Positions 51,845 through 61,248 are shown, numbered from the stretch's first letter. The stretch is DNA of 64,000 nucleotides from UBA1402 sp964488495 (GCA_964488495.1 CAZAUQ010000002.1:1-64000), one strand, 5' to 3'. Notes: generated by a model not told the origin, from the letters alone. Made by a program: numbers and translations.

Positions 51845-53908
51845 ATGATTAACCAAGCACTTATCAATCCTCAAAGCATCGTTATTGTCGGGGGATCAAA
51901 CAACGTACACAAACCCGGTGGGCGTATTGTACGCAACCTTATAGAAGGTAAATTCCGGGGAGAACTCTATACCGTAAATCACAAAGAAGAAGCCGACATT
52001 CAAGGCATCAGAAATTTCAAAAACGTGAAGGATATCCCTGAGGTGGAGTTGGCTATTCTCTCTATTCCTGCTATAGCCTGCCCTGCTATGGTTGAAATAC
52101 TCGCCAAAGAAAAAAAGGTCAAAGCCTTTATTGTGGTATCGGCTGGTTTTGGTGAAGAGACCAAAGCCGGATCTGTTTTGGAGGAACAATTGTTCAGAAT
52201 CGTGGAGGAAACCGAGACAGCACTTATAGGCCCGAATTGCATAGGTGTTATGAATATGAATTATCATGGAGTGTTTACACAACCGATTCCGGAATTTCAT
52301 AACGAGGGTGTTGATTTTATTTCCAGTTCGGGTGGCACAGCTCTTTTTATCATTGAATCCGCTTTGATGAAAGGCTTGCGTTTTTCTTCGGTCTGGTCTG
52401 TGGGAAACAGCAAGCAAAACGGTGTGGAAGATGTGCTGGAATACATGGATCTGAATTTTGATCCCCTGCGCGATTCGAAAATTAAAATGCTTTATGTGGA
52501 ACAAGTCAAGAATCCTGATAAAATGTTGTACCATGCCTCCTCTCTGATAAAGAAAGGATGCAAAATTGCTGCCATTAAAGCCGGAAGCAGCGATTCCGGA
52601 AAAAGAGCAGCCTCCTCTCATACGGCCGCCATTGCCAGCAGCGATTCTGCCGTGGAGGCTTTGTTACGCAAAACGGGCATTGTGCGTTGTTACAGTCGCG
52701 AAGAACTGACAACAGTCGCCAGCATATTTACCCTGAAAGAAGCCAAAGGTAGAAATTGCGCCATTATTACTCAGGCCGGAGGTCCGGCAGTGATGTTGGC
52801 CGATGCCTTATCCAAGGGGCATATTAATGTACCTCTGCTAGAGGGAGAAAAGGTGGAGGAGTTGAAAACCAAATTGTTGCCGGGGGCGGCTGTAGGCAAT
52901 CCCATTGACCTTGTAGGTACCGGTACTCCCGAGCACCTGGCAACAGCCATCGATTATTGTGAGAAATATTTTGACAACATCAATCTGATGATGGTCATTT
53001 TTGGCAGCCCGGGTTTGGTGAAAGTTTACGATGCCTACGAGGTGTTGCATAAGAAAATGGAAGAATGCTCTAAACCAATTTTTCCGGTTTTGCCTTCGAT
53101 CGTAACAGCCGGTCCCGAAGTTAAAAGCTTCGTCAAAAAGGGACATGTCAATTTTTCGGACGAGGTGACCCTGGGAACTGCTCTCTCGAGGATATTGAAT
53201 ACACCAACCCCTGCCAGTCGCGATATACAGCTCTATGGAGTGGATGTGCCCGAAGTACGTAAAAAAATAGATCATCTTACTTACAGCGGCTTTTTAACAC
53301 CACAGGATGTACGTTCCCTGTTAAGTCTGGCCAAAATCCCTTTGGTTGATGAATTGGTTACGAACGATTTGGATGCTTTAAAAGCTTTTGCTCAAAAAAC
53401 AGGCTATCCGGTGGTTTTGAAGGTGGTGGGTCCGATACACAAGACCGACATTGGCGGTGTCGCACTGAATGTGCGTACCAGCGAACATCTGCAGGTGGAA
53501 TACGAACGTATGATGAGCATTCCCGAAGTAACAGCCTTGTTGATTCAGCCCATGTTAAAAGGGCAGGAACTCTATATTGGAGCCAATTACGAGGATCGTT
53601 TCGGGCATGTTGTTTTTTGCGGCCTGGGCGGTATTTTTGTCGAAATACTCAAAGACGTTTCCTATGGTCTGGCTCCCTTATCGTACGAGGAAACCTTTTC
53701 CATGATCCGCTCTCTTCGCAGTTATCCTATCATCAAAGGGGTCCGTGGACAAAAAGGCCTTGGGGAGCAGCAATACGCCGACATCATTGTCAGACTGTCC
53801 ACGCTCTTGCGTTTTGCCAAGGAAATCAAGGAAATGGACATTAATCCTTTGATAGCAACAGACAAGGGCATCTATGCCGTAGACGCCAGAATGCGGATAG
53901 AAAAATAG
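51845..53908 (+). CDS. ADP-forming acetyl/acyl-CoA synthetase (fused alpha-beta)
   Basis: An NDP-forming acyl-CoA synthetase of 687 residues that turns acyl-CoA, ADP and phosphate into acid, CoA and ATP. Domains in order: CoA-binding Rossmann domain (SIVIVGGSNNVHKPGGRI), succinyl-CoA ligase-like domain (ALIGPNCIGVMN, ISSSGGTALFI), a third domain with KAGSSDSGKRAASSHTAA (the phosphohistidine loop region), and a C-terminal ATP-grasp (YPVVLKVVGPIHKTDIGGV, ending EMDINPLIATDKG). Anaerobes use it to gain ATP from acetyl-CoA, which would suit a product of the neighbouring glycyl radical enzyme. It lies tail to tail with that gene, 9 bases apart, so they are not cotranscribed. Confidence 0.9.
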   Translation: MINQALINPQSIVIVGGSNNVHKPGGRIVRNLIEGKFRGELYTVNHKEEADIQGIRNFKNVKDIPEVELAILSIPAIACPAMVEILAKEKKVKAFIVVSAGFGEETKAGSVLEEQLFRIVEETETALIGPNCIGVMNMNYHGVFTQPIPEFHNEGVDFISSSGGTALFIIESALMKGLRFSSVWSVGNSKQNGVEDVLEYMDLNFDPLRDSKIKMLYVEQVKNPDKMLYHASSLIKKGCKIAAIKAGSSDSGKRAASSHTAAIASSDSAVEALLRKTGIVRCYSREELTTVASIFTLKEAKGRNCAIITQAGGPAVMLADALSKGHINVPLLEGEKVEELKTKLLPGAAVGNPIDLVGTGTPEHLATAIDYCEKYFDNINLMMVIFGSPGLVKVYDAYEVLHKKMEECSKPIFPVLPSIVTAGPEVKSFVKKGHVNFSDEVTLGTALSRILNTPTPASRDIQLYGVDVPEVRKKIDHLTYSGFLTPQDVRSLLSLAKIPLVDELVTNDLDALKAFAQKTGYPVVLKVVGPIHKTDIGGVALNVRTSEHLQVEYERMMSIPEVTALLIQPMLKGQELYIGANYEDRFGHVVFCGLGGIFVEILKDVSYGLAPLSYEETFSMIRSLRSYPIIKGVRGQKGLGEQQYADIIVRLSTLLRFAKEIKEMDINPLIATDKGIYAVDARMRIEK

Positions 53909-53917
53909 TCTTAAGGC

Positions 53918-56284
53918 TTAAATTGATTCGTGTTCGGTCCGTTGGATAATCTCGTTTTGGAGATCAGTGCCCAGATCGTTGAAATAATCACTATATCCGG
54001 CTACTCGAACAATCAGGCCCTGATGGTTCTCGGGATTTTTTTGAGCATCCCTCAGTGTATCTGCATCAACCACATTGAATTGAATGTGGTGGCCGTTCAT
54101 TTTGAAATAAGCCCTGATCAATTGTCCCAGTTTACGAATAGCGTCATCGTTTTCAAAAAAAGCGGGGCTGAACTTTTGGTTAAGCAGGGTGCCACCGGTG
54201 TGCAGGTGATCAATTTTAGCCGCAGATTTTAGTACGGAGGTAGGACCTTTCTTGTCGGCTCCCTGAACGGGTGAAATACCTTCGGAAACCGGCAGTCCCG
54301 ATTTGCGACCATCAGGGCTGGCGTGCATGACACTGCCAAAATAGACATGGCAGGTAGTGGGCAGGAGATTGATGCGGTATTGGGCTCCGCGTGGGCTGAC
54401 ATATCCGCTGACTGCGCGATAATAAATATCGAAGACCTCGCTGAGGTGAACATCGGCCACATCGTCGTCGTTGCCGTATTTAGAAGTATTGAACAAAAGC
54501 TGATAACGCAGTTCTTCTGCTCCGCTGAAATTGTTCTCCAGAGCATGAACTAACTCGCTGAAAGCTATTTTTTTGTCGTCGAAAACATGCAACTTGATGG
54601 CAGTCAGCGAATCGGTGATGGTACCTAAGCCTACACCCTGCAAATAGTTGGTATTATAACGGGTTCCACCTCCCACATAATCCATGCCTTTAGCAACGCA
54701 ATCATCTATGAATAAGGAAAGGAATGGAGTAGGAATGTGTCTCATAAAGATACTTTCAATCAGGTTGCTTCCGGCCAGCTTGATGCGGACAAAGTGTTCT
54801 ATCTGGGCCTTATAAGCAACCAGAAAAGATTCAAAGGAACTAAAGGAGTCAACTTTACCCGTATGTAGGCCAATTTGTTTACCTATGCGGGGGTCAAAAC
54901 CATCGTGCAGGGTTACTTCCAGGATTTTGGGCAGGTTGAAGTAACCGGTCAGGATATAGCTTTCTGTGCCGAAAGCTCCTGCTTCTACGCAGCCACTGCA
55001 GCCTCCGTTACGGGCATCTTCCAGGCTTTTCCCTTGATTTAAAAGCTCTTGAATTATAGCATCGGTGTTAAAAATGGAAGGTTGCCCAAAGCCTGTTTTA
55101 GTGATTTTTAGGGCACGTTCAATAAAAGCGTCGGGATTTTTTTCACTCAGCTGCACCATGGAGCTGGGTTGCAACAACCTCATTTCTTCTATAACGTCCA
55201 ACAATATAAAACTCATTTCGTTCACTGCGTCTTTCCCGTCGGGCGTGAGACCACCGTGATTGATCAGCGAGAAATCGGTATACGTATTGCTTTCCTGGGC
55301 AGTGATTCCGACTTTGGGAGGAGCCGGGTGGTTGTTGAATTTTATCCAGAAAGATTGCAGGATTTCAACGGCTTGTTCTTTGCTCAGGCTTCCGGCAGCT
55401 GTTTCTGCCTGGTAAAAAGGATACAGATGCTGGTCCAGCCTTCCGGGATTGAAGGAATCCCAGGGATTGAGTTCGGTGATTACACCCAGATGGATAAACC
55501 AGTAATGTTGCAGCACTTCATGAAAACACGAGGGAGCATGAGCCGGAACACGACGGCAAATGCCGGCCATCCTGATCAATTCCTTGCGACGTTTATCGTT
55601 GGTTTCGTCAGCAGCCAACTCTTCCAGTTTTTGAGCGTGGCGTTCGGCGTATTCCATAATGGCATAGGCTGCAATCTCCATGGCTTTGAGCTCTTCCAGC
55701 TTGTCGTAAGCAGAAGCATCGTTCAATGGATCGATGTTGGCACGACTATGCTTTATGTCTTCAAGTATATCCAGCATACCTTTTTGAAACAACTTATAAC
55801 CTGCCACCGTATGGCCGGGAGCCCGTTGTTCCATAAACTCAGTAAAAATGCCTGCCTGATATGCGTTCAGCCATTCGGGACTCATGCTTTCCATAATGCG
55901 GTCGCGGTTGCAACGCCCCTTCCAGAATGGAATGATAATGTCTTCGTAGGCTTTTCGGGTTTCCTTGTCCACCCGGAACCAGACCTTTTCTCTGGTATCT
56001 AGTATATCAAGATCCTGCAGCGAATGCACGTTGATTTCGGGATAGGTAGGAGTGGCTTTTGGAGCCGGCCCGCGTTCACCTACAATCAGTTCATTGTCGT
56101 TGATGCAGATGCTTTTGTTTCTCAATATATATTGCAAAGACTTTGCACGCTGAACCGGTATGGAGTCACCAAAAGCAAGGTGTTTGCTGTAGAATTCTGT
56201 TATCAGCAAAGCTCTTTCGGCATTGATGCAGTTGACAGCCTCCAGGCTTTCCCGGCGAAGTTGTTTGATACGTTCGGTCATCAT
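53918..56284 (-). CDS. glycyl radical enzyme, PFL2/dehydratase-like, substrate unknown
   Basis: An oxygen-sensitive radical enzyme of 788 residues. The C-terminal glycine-radical motif RVAGYSDYF has Gly763, and the active-site loop GGCSGCVEAG has Cys432 and Glu434. In the family C-x-E defines dehydratases, decarboxylases and lyases, whereas pyruvate formate-lyase has adjacent Cys-Cys; here a second Cys (429) lies three residues before. It is thus most like the PFL2/'formate acetyltransferase/glycerol dehydratase' group, and the true substrate is open. Start set to ATG 56284 (MMTERIKQLRRESLEA); a longer frame to 56338 would overlap the activase. Its activase lies directly upstream (16 bases) and a GH88 gene before that. 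Confidence 0.9.
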   Translation of the reverse strand: MMTERIKQLRRESLEAVNCINAERALLITEFYSKHLAFGDSIPVQRAKSLQYILRNKSICINDNELIVGERGPAPKATPTYPEINVHSLQDLDILDTREKVWFRVDKETRKAYEDIIIPFWKGRCNRDRIMESMSPEWLNAYQAGIFTEFMEQRAPGHTVAGYKLFQKGMLDILEDIKHSRANIDPLNDASAYDKLEELKAMEIAAYAIMEYAERHAQKLEELAADETNDKRRKELIRMAGICRRVPAHAPSCFHEVLQHYWFIHLGVITELNPWDSFNPGRLDQHLYPFYQAETAAGSLSKEQAVEILQSFWIKFNNHPAPPKVGITAQESNTYTDFSLINHGGLTPDGKDAVNEMSFILLDVIEEMRLLQPSSMVQLSEKNPDAFIERALKITKTGFGQPSIFNTDAIIQELLNQGKSLEDARNGGCSGCVEAGAFGTESYILTGYFNLPKILEVTLHDGFDPRIGKQIGLHTGKVDSFSSFESFLVAYKAQIEHFVRIKLAGSNLIESIFMRHIPTPFLSLFIDDCVAKGMDYVGGGTRYNTNYLQGVGLGTITDSLTAIKLHVFDDKKIAFSELVHALENNFSGAEELRYQLLFNTSKYGNDDDVADVHLSEVFDIYYRAVSGYVSPRGAQYRINLLPTTCHVYFGSVMHASPDGRKSGLPVSEGISPVQGADKKGPTSVLKSAAKIDHLHTGGTLLNQKFSPAFFENDDAIRKLGQLIRAYFKMNGHHIQFNVVDADTLRDAQKNPENHQGLIVRVAGYSDYFNDLGTDLQNEIIQRTEHESI

Positions 56285-56300
56285 AATAAACAGATTAATG

Positions 56301-57098
56301 TCAACCTCCGATTTTAGTTTCAAATCCCACTCGCTCAAATTGTTCCTTCATCCTTAATAAGCTCGATTTTGGGAGACTTTGCAATGAACTCAGTGAATTC
56401 TCTTTTTTGAATCGCAGGTATTTGTGGTTGGCCATGTTGTGATAAGGTAAGAGGTCCACTCCCTTAATGTTGCCGGGATGGGCCGCTAAAAAACGCAGGC
56501 ATTCGTCAATGTTCTCCTGATTGAAATTAATTTCGGGAATAACCGGAATGCGAATTCTGAGAGGGTGCTTGTTGTCGAGCAGGTAAATCAGATTGTCGAG
56601 AATAAGCTTATTTGAGACAGCAGTGAAATAATGATGAGCCTGGTCGTTCATCAGTTTCAGGTCATACAAAAAAAGATCAGTATAAGGAGAAATAGCCTGA
56701 ATAACAGAGAGCTTTGCATATCCGGAAGTGTCTACCACCGTGTGTAATCCTTCCTTTTTACAAGCAATGAGCAGCGCTTTTAAAAAAGTATATTGCATCA
56801 TGGGTTCACCTCCCGAGAATGTGACTCCGCCTTCTGAAGAGTCCATGAATACTTTTTCTTTGAGCAATTCCTGCATTACCTGTTCAACAGACATAGTGAA
56901 TCCGACCCTTTCTTCTTCTTGAAAAAGTTTTCCATCCACGCTGATGCTTTTACTGACAGTTTGAGGATCAGGGCTGATGCCCTCCGGGTTGTGGCACCAG
57001 GCACAACAAAGAGGGCAGCCTTTCAGAAAGACGGTAGTTCTGATGCCAGGTCCATCGTGGACGGCAAAACGTTTGATGTCAAATACCAGACCTTGCAT
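56301..57098 (-). CDS. glycyl-radical enzyme activating protein (radical SAM), short form
   Basis: A radical SAM enzyme of 265 residues that would install the glycyl radical in the neighbouring enzyme. The [4Fe-4S] motif C-x3-C-x2-C is Cys28, Cys32 and Cys35 (GCPLCCAWCHN), and the GGE motif is in TFSGGEPMMQY. Most activases of non-PFL glycyl radical enzymes carry an inserted ferredoxin-like domain with about eight extra Cys; here the stretch between the first cluster and GGE contains none, as in PFL activase. Start at ATG 57098, not the TTG at 57104. It starts 28 bases after the GH88 stop. Confidence 0.92.
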   Translation of the reverse strand: MQGLVFDIKRFAVHDGPGIRTTVFLKGCPLCCAWCHNPEGISPDPQTVSKSISVDGKLFQEEERVGFTMSVEQVMQELLKEKVFMDSSEGGVTFSGGEPMMQYTFLKALLIACKKEGLHTVVDTSGYAKLSVIQAISPYTDLFLYDLKLMNDQAHHYFTAVSNKLILDNLIYLLDNKHPLRIRIPVIPEINFNQENIDECLRFLAAHPGNIKGVDLLPYHNMANHKYLRFKKENSLSSLQSLPKSSLLRMKEQFERVGFETKIGG

Positions 57099-57126
57099 GC
57101 TCAAACGATAAAAAGGTTGCCTTAAA

Positions 57127-58440
57127 TTATTTTTTCAAACGTTCGTATTCACAGGAAGCCATGGTAAAAGAACCTATGGCTTTGCCTTCGTTTTGGGTGA
57201 TGGTTACATCGCTGCCGCAAAGATAATAATTGATGGTGCCGGTGCGCGATGGATTACGGGCAGGTCCGAGTCCGGCGGAGGCGCAACTCTGAATAATATT
57301 GATACTTTGATCGGGATTGACGGTAATAAATTGATCAATTAAGCCCTGATAAGCTTTTTCAATTGTGGGCATAAAGCTCTTTTTGTTCAGTAAGCCCAGT
57401 CGCACACCTTTGGCCATTGCGTAACAGAACATGCCGGAAGCAGATGATTCCAGGTAATTTGGTAAATTTCCGATATTGTAGCGTTGCCCGTTTACCAGAT
57501 CGCCCAGTCCGTCAGCAGTTGTAGTTTCGTCGTATTGCAACAATTGATACCAACAGCCCGATTTTTTATCTTGCCAGCGTTGCAGGCCCAAAGCCACCTG
57601 AGTATATATTTCGTGCAAGGCTTTGTAGTCCGGATGTTCTTTAGGCATCAGTTCCAGCACGTCAACCAGAGCGGCAAAGTACCATCCGTTTCCTCTGGCC
57701 CAAAACTCTTTGGAAGCTCCCAAAAATGGTTCTTGCTGATTGGCCCAGAAAGAATTGAGATCTGAGGGGGAAGCAGACCAGGCATGATAATTGAGTTGTT
57801 TGTCGCTATCCCAGGTATACCGGTGTATAGTCTTGAACTGATGGGCAATGTCAGACCATGACTCAGTGTTGTCGGGCCCTCCGAAAGTGGCTTCCCATTC
57901 GGCATAAAAGGCAGCTCCCATATACAGTCCGTCCAGCCACATCTGGTCGGGATAGCGTTCTTTATGTATAAAACCTCCGGCTCCGGGTTTAGGTTCAAGG
58001 ATCCGTGTGTGATCGTTTTTAAGCATGTTATACATAAAAGTTGCAGCAGTTTTGTATTTCCCGGCACTTTGATTATCGCCGTCTTTCAGGGCCTGTTTGT
58101 ACAGGTCAAAAAAGATTTTGCCCGCATTGATGGCATCGACATCGTTTTTTCTCAGTTTGAGAGGAGCAGAAGGATCGTCCTGGAGCTGGCGGTCTGCGTA
58201 TGCTTTGACTGCATCATAATAATGCCTTTTATCGGGATACAATTCAAAGGTTTTCAATACACTTTTTGCCATCAGGCCGGGGACATAGCTAAAATCAGCT
58301 TGAAGTAATGTGCTGGTGTTCCGGTTGTTGTTGAATGTGCTCAGGCTGAGCGATTCGACCATTTTTTGCGAATAGGGCTGGCTTGAACTTCCGTTACAGG
58401 CAATCAGAGTAAAAAAGAAAAGAGGGAAAAAATACTTCAT
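57127..58440 (-). CDS. GH88/GH105 unsaturated uronyl hydrolase, lipoprotein
   Basis: A 437-residue lipoprotein with signal FFFTLIACNG (Cys at residue 15). The (alpha/alpha)6 barrel features of GH88/105 are present: WLDGLYMGAAFYAEW, ARGNGWYFAALVDVLELMPKEHPDY and ESSASGMFCYAMAKGVRLG. Such enzymes split 4,5-unsaturated uronic acids from products of pectin, rhamnogalacturonan or glycosaminoglycan lyases. Whether it is GH88 or GH105 cannot be told. No lyase or sus genes are near. It is the first gene of an operon with the activase and glycyl radical enzyme, an unusual link. Confidence 0.88.
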   Translation of the reverse strand: MKYFFPLFFFTLIACNGSSSQPYSQKMVESLSLSTFNNNRNTSTLLQADFSYVPGLMAKSVLKTFELYPDKRHYYDAVKAYADRQLQDDPSAPLKLRKNDVDAINAGKIFFDLYKQALKDGDNQSAGKYKTAATFMYNMLKNDHTRILEPKPGAGGFIHKERYPDQMWLDGLYMGAAFYAEWEATFGGPDNTESWSDIAHQFKTIHRYTWDSDKQLNYHAWSASPSDLNSFWANQQEPFLGASKEFWARGNGWYFAALVDVLELMPKEHPDYKALHEIYTQVALGLQRWQDKKSGCWYQLLQYDETTTADGLGDLVNGQRYNIGNLPNYLESSASGMFCYAMAKGVRLGLLNKKSFMPTIEKAYQGLIDQFITVNPDQSINIIQSCASAGLGPARNPSRTGTINYYLCGSDVTITQNEGKAIGSFTMASCEYERLKK

Positions 58441-58598
58441 AATATAGTTTAATCTAATGATGTACAATCGTTTGATATGTAGGTATATACTGTATTAATA
58501 ACTAAACAAGATTTTCTCAAATGGAAGATTCAATACTTAATAAAAAAAAGAATCGGGCAGTAAAAATACGAAAAAATCTGCATTCCTTTAAAATTATG

Positions 58599-58606
58599 TA
58601 TTTTTG
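58599..58606 (+). promoter_or_regulatory. -7 promoter box for fabD
   Basis: TATTTTTG, an exact TAnnTTTG match, 23 bases before ATG 58630. Confidence 0.55.
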
Positions 58607-58629
58607 CCCCGCATTATAACTACAAATTT

Positions 58630-59490
58630 ATGAAAGCATATGTATTTCCCGGACAGGGAGCCCAATTTACAGGTATGGGCAAAGACCTGTACGATAGTTC
58701 CAATGAAGCAAAGAAGTTTTTTAAACAGGCCAACGAAATCCTGGGATTTGATCTGGTAAAAATTATGTTTGAAGGAAGCGAAGAAGACCTGAAACAAACC
58801 CGGGTCACACAACCGGCTATCTTTTTACATTCGTTGGTAGCAGCCAAATGTCTGCCCGATTTCAAACCGGATATGGTTGCCGGCCATTCTTTGGGAGAAT
58901 TTTCAGCTTTGACAGCGGCCGGAGCATTGGCTTTTGAAGACGGCCTGAGTCTGGTTTATAAAAGAGCTATGGCCATGCAGGCAGCCTGCGAAAAGAATCC
59001 TTCAACCATGGCCGCCGTATTGGGGGCCACAGACGAGTTGGTCGAAAATACCTGTCATTCAATAAACACAGAAACTGTGGTTCCGGCCAATTACAATTGT
59101 CCGGGACAAATTGTGATTTCGGGAAGTTTCAAAGGAGTGGAGCTGGCTTCTGAACAACTCAAAGCCGCAGGTGTAAAACGCGTATTACCTCTCAAGGTTG
59201 GGGGAGCGTTTCATTCTCCCCTTATGGAAAGTGCCGCAGTAGAATTGCAGGCTGCCATCAAACAAACCCGTTTTAGTTCTCCTTGTTGTCCGGTATATCA
59301 AAACGTCGACGCCAAACCTTATACTGATCCCGCCACCATACAAAAGAATCTGATTGCTCAGCTGACTTCTCCGGTGCGTTGGACACAAAGTGTTGTGGCG
59401 ATGCTAAAAGACGGAGCCGATGAATTCATAGAACTGGGCCCCGGGGCAGTATTACAAGGCTTGATTGCTAAAATCAGGGCAAATCAATAA
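58630..59490 (+). CDS. fabD: malonyl-CoA:ACP transacylase
   Basis: Loads malonyl groups onto acyl carrier protein for fatty-acid synthesis. The 286 residues carry the GQGAQ start (8-12), the catalytic Ser87 in GHSLGEFSAL, and His195 in GAFHSPLM, the Ser-His pair of the family. Length is slightly short (E. coli 309) but the C-terminus EFIELGPGAVLQGLI is complete. A GH13 gene starts one base after its stop, so the two genes are read together from the promoter at 58599. Confidence 0.95.
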   Translation: MKAYVFPGQGAQFTGMGKDLYDSSNEAKKFFKQANEILGFDLVKIMFEGSEEDLKQTRVTQPAIFLHSLVAAKCLPDFKPDMVAGHSLGEFSALTAAGALAFEDGLSLVYKRAMAMQAACEKNPSTMAAVLGATDELVENTCHSINTETVVPANYNCPGQIVISGSFKGVELASEQLKAAGVKRVLPLKVGGAFHSPLMESAAVELQAAIKQTRFSSPCCPVYQNVDAKPYTDPATIQKNLIAQLTSPVRWTQSVVAMLKDGADEFIELGPGAVLQGLIAKIRANQ

Positions 59491-59491
59491 T

Positions 59492-61186
59492 ATGACTAAA
59501 CTTATTATCTATCAGGTATTTCCCCGCTATTTCGGCAACAACTGCAGAAACTCGGTAAGCAACGGAGACCTCAAGGACAACGGAACAGGAAAGTTTAATG
59601 ACTTTAGCGCCAAAGCCCTGAATGCCATCAAAGAGCTGGGAGTGACTCACCTTTGGTACGCAGGAATCCTGGAGCATGCTACTCAAACCGATTATTCGCA
59701 GTACGGCATACAGTCCGATCCTCCCGAATTAGTCAAAGGCAAGGCCGGTTCACCTTATGCCGTTAAAGATTACTACGACATAAGCCCCGATTTGGCCGTA
59801 TCTGTTCCTGATAGAATTAAGGAGTTTAAGAATCTGCTGAGGCGAACACATCAGGCCGACTTGAAAGCCCTCATCGATTTTGTTCCCAATCACTTGGCCC
59901 GTACTTATTATTCTGATGCATCGCCACGCGAAGTTGAAGATTTCGGCTCTCGGGATCAGACAGATAAAGCCTTCTCACCTGCTAATAATTTTTATTATTT
60001 ACCCGGGCAAAGTTTCCGGCTTCCCCACGAAGCGTCGATGCCCTTTAAAGAATCGCTATACACTGAAGAACCTGCCAAAGTAACAGGCAACGATTGTTTT
60101 AAGGCTCAACCCTCGGTTAACGATTGGTATGAAACCGTAAAATTAAATTACGGCATAGATTATCAAGGCGGAAGCCTGACTTATTTTGATCCGGTTCCCG
60201 ACACCTGGCGTAAAATGAAAGTCGTATTGGAATACTGGGTAAGACTTGGCGTAGATGGTTTTCGTTGCGATATGGCCGAAATGGTACCTCTGGAATTTTG
60301 GGCCTGGGTGATTCCTCAGATAAAAAAAATCAAAAAGGTGCTTTTCATAGGTGAAGTGTATAATCCGGGCAAGTATGAGTCTTTTATACAAAGAGGCGGT
60401 TTTGATTATTTGTACGACAAGGTGGGGCTTTACGATACTTTACGTAATGTTATATGCGAATATGCGCCGGCCAGTGCTATATCGGATTGCTGGAAACGAA
60501 TCGGCCTTTTGCAGGATTCCATGTTAAATTTTCTGGAAAATCACGACGAACAACGTATTGCCTCCGATTTTTTTGCCAAAGATCCCCGCAAAGCTTTGCC
60601 TGCCTTGATAGTATCGGCCTGCATGCGAAACAATCCTTTTATGCTTTATTCTGGTCAGGAACTGGGCGAAAAAGGAATGTATCGGGAAGGTTTCAGCGGA
60701 CTGGATGGCCGCAGCAGTATTTTTGACTACTGGTGCATAGACAGTCTGGCTGATTGGAACAACCAGGGACGATTTGACGGTGCTTTATTGAGTGCAGAAC
60801 AAAAGGAATTACGCAATAAATACACTAAAATCCTGAATCTGTGCCTGCAGGAGCCGGCTCTGTACAGAGGTTTGTTTTTTGATCTGATGTATGTTAATAT
60901 GGACAATCCGTATTTTGATTTCTCCAGACAATTTGCCTTTTTGCGTAAGGCCGATCAGGAACTCTTACTGATAGTAGTTAATTTCAGTGCCGAAAGCAAA
61001 CACATACAATTGCGGATTCCTGAACATGCCTTTGACTATTTTCAGATTAAGTCCCAAAAACAATGGCAGGGCCGCGATTTATTGAGCGGAGAAATACTGC
61101 CTCAGGAACTGAATGCACAAGATCCTTTGCCTATGCAGGTTCCGGGCTATTACGGAAGAATCTGGAAGTACGATATCCAGCCCTGA
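59492..61186 (+). CDS. GH13 alpha-amylase family protein (cytoplasmic)
   Basis: A glycoside hydrolase family 13 enzyme of 564 residues without signal peptide. The four family regions are visible: FVPNHLA, then Asp260 (nucleophile) in GFRCDMAE, Glu288 (acid/base) in FIGEVYNPG, and His-Asp352 in ENHDEQR. The catalytic triad is complete, so an active enzyme on alpha-glucans such as glycogen or maltodextrins is likely; subtype (amylase, glucanotransferase, branching) is open. Start at ATG 59492 (MTKLIIYQVFPRYF) directly after fabD; the codon at 59465 would overlap it. A probable partner of the glycogen operon at 21-26 kb. Confidence 0.9.
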   Translation: MTKLIIYQVFPRYFGNNCRNSVSNGDLKDNGTGKFNDFSAKALNAIKELGVTHLWYAGILEHATQTDYSQYGIQSDPPELVKGKAGSPYAVKDYYDISPDLAVSVPDRIKEFKNLLRRTHQADLKALIDFVPNHLARTYYSDASPREVEDFGSRDQTDKAFSPANNFYYLPGQSFRLPHEASMPFKESLYTEEPAKVTGNDCFKAQPSVNDWYETVKLNYGIDYQGGSLTYFDPVPDTWRKMKVVLEYWVRLGVDGFRCDMAEMVPLEFWAWVIPQIKKIKKVLFIGEVYNPGKYESFIQRGGFDYLYDKVGLYDTLRNVICEYAPASAISDCWKRIGLLQDSMLNFLENHDEQRIASDFFAKDPRKALPALIVSACMRNNPFMLYSGQELGEKGMYREGFSGLDGRSSIFDYWCIDSLADWNNQGRFDGALLSAEQKELRNKYTKILNLCLQEPALYRGLFFDLMYVNMDNPYFDFSRQFAFLRKADQELLLIVVNFSAESKHIQLRIPEHAFDYFQIKSQKQWQGRDLLSGEILPQELNAQDPLPMQVPGYYGRIWKYDIQP

Positions 61187-61240
61187 AAAAACCGGGGAGA
61201 TTTTTTTTTGACATTACTTAAATTCTTGAAAGCAAATGTC

Positions 61241-61248
61241 TATCTTTG
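61241..61248 (+). promoter_or_regulatory. -7 promoter box for prs
   Basis: TATCTTTG, an exact TAnnTTTG match, 41 bases before ATG 61290. Confidence 0.5.
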
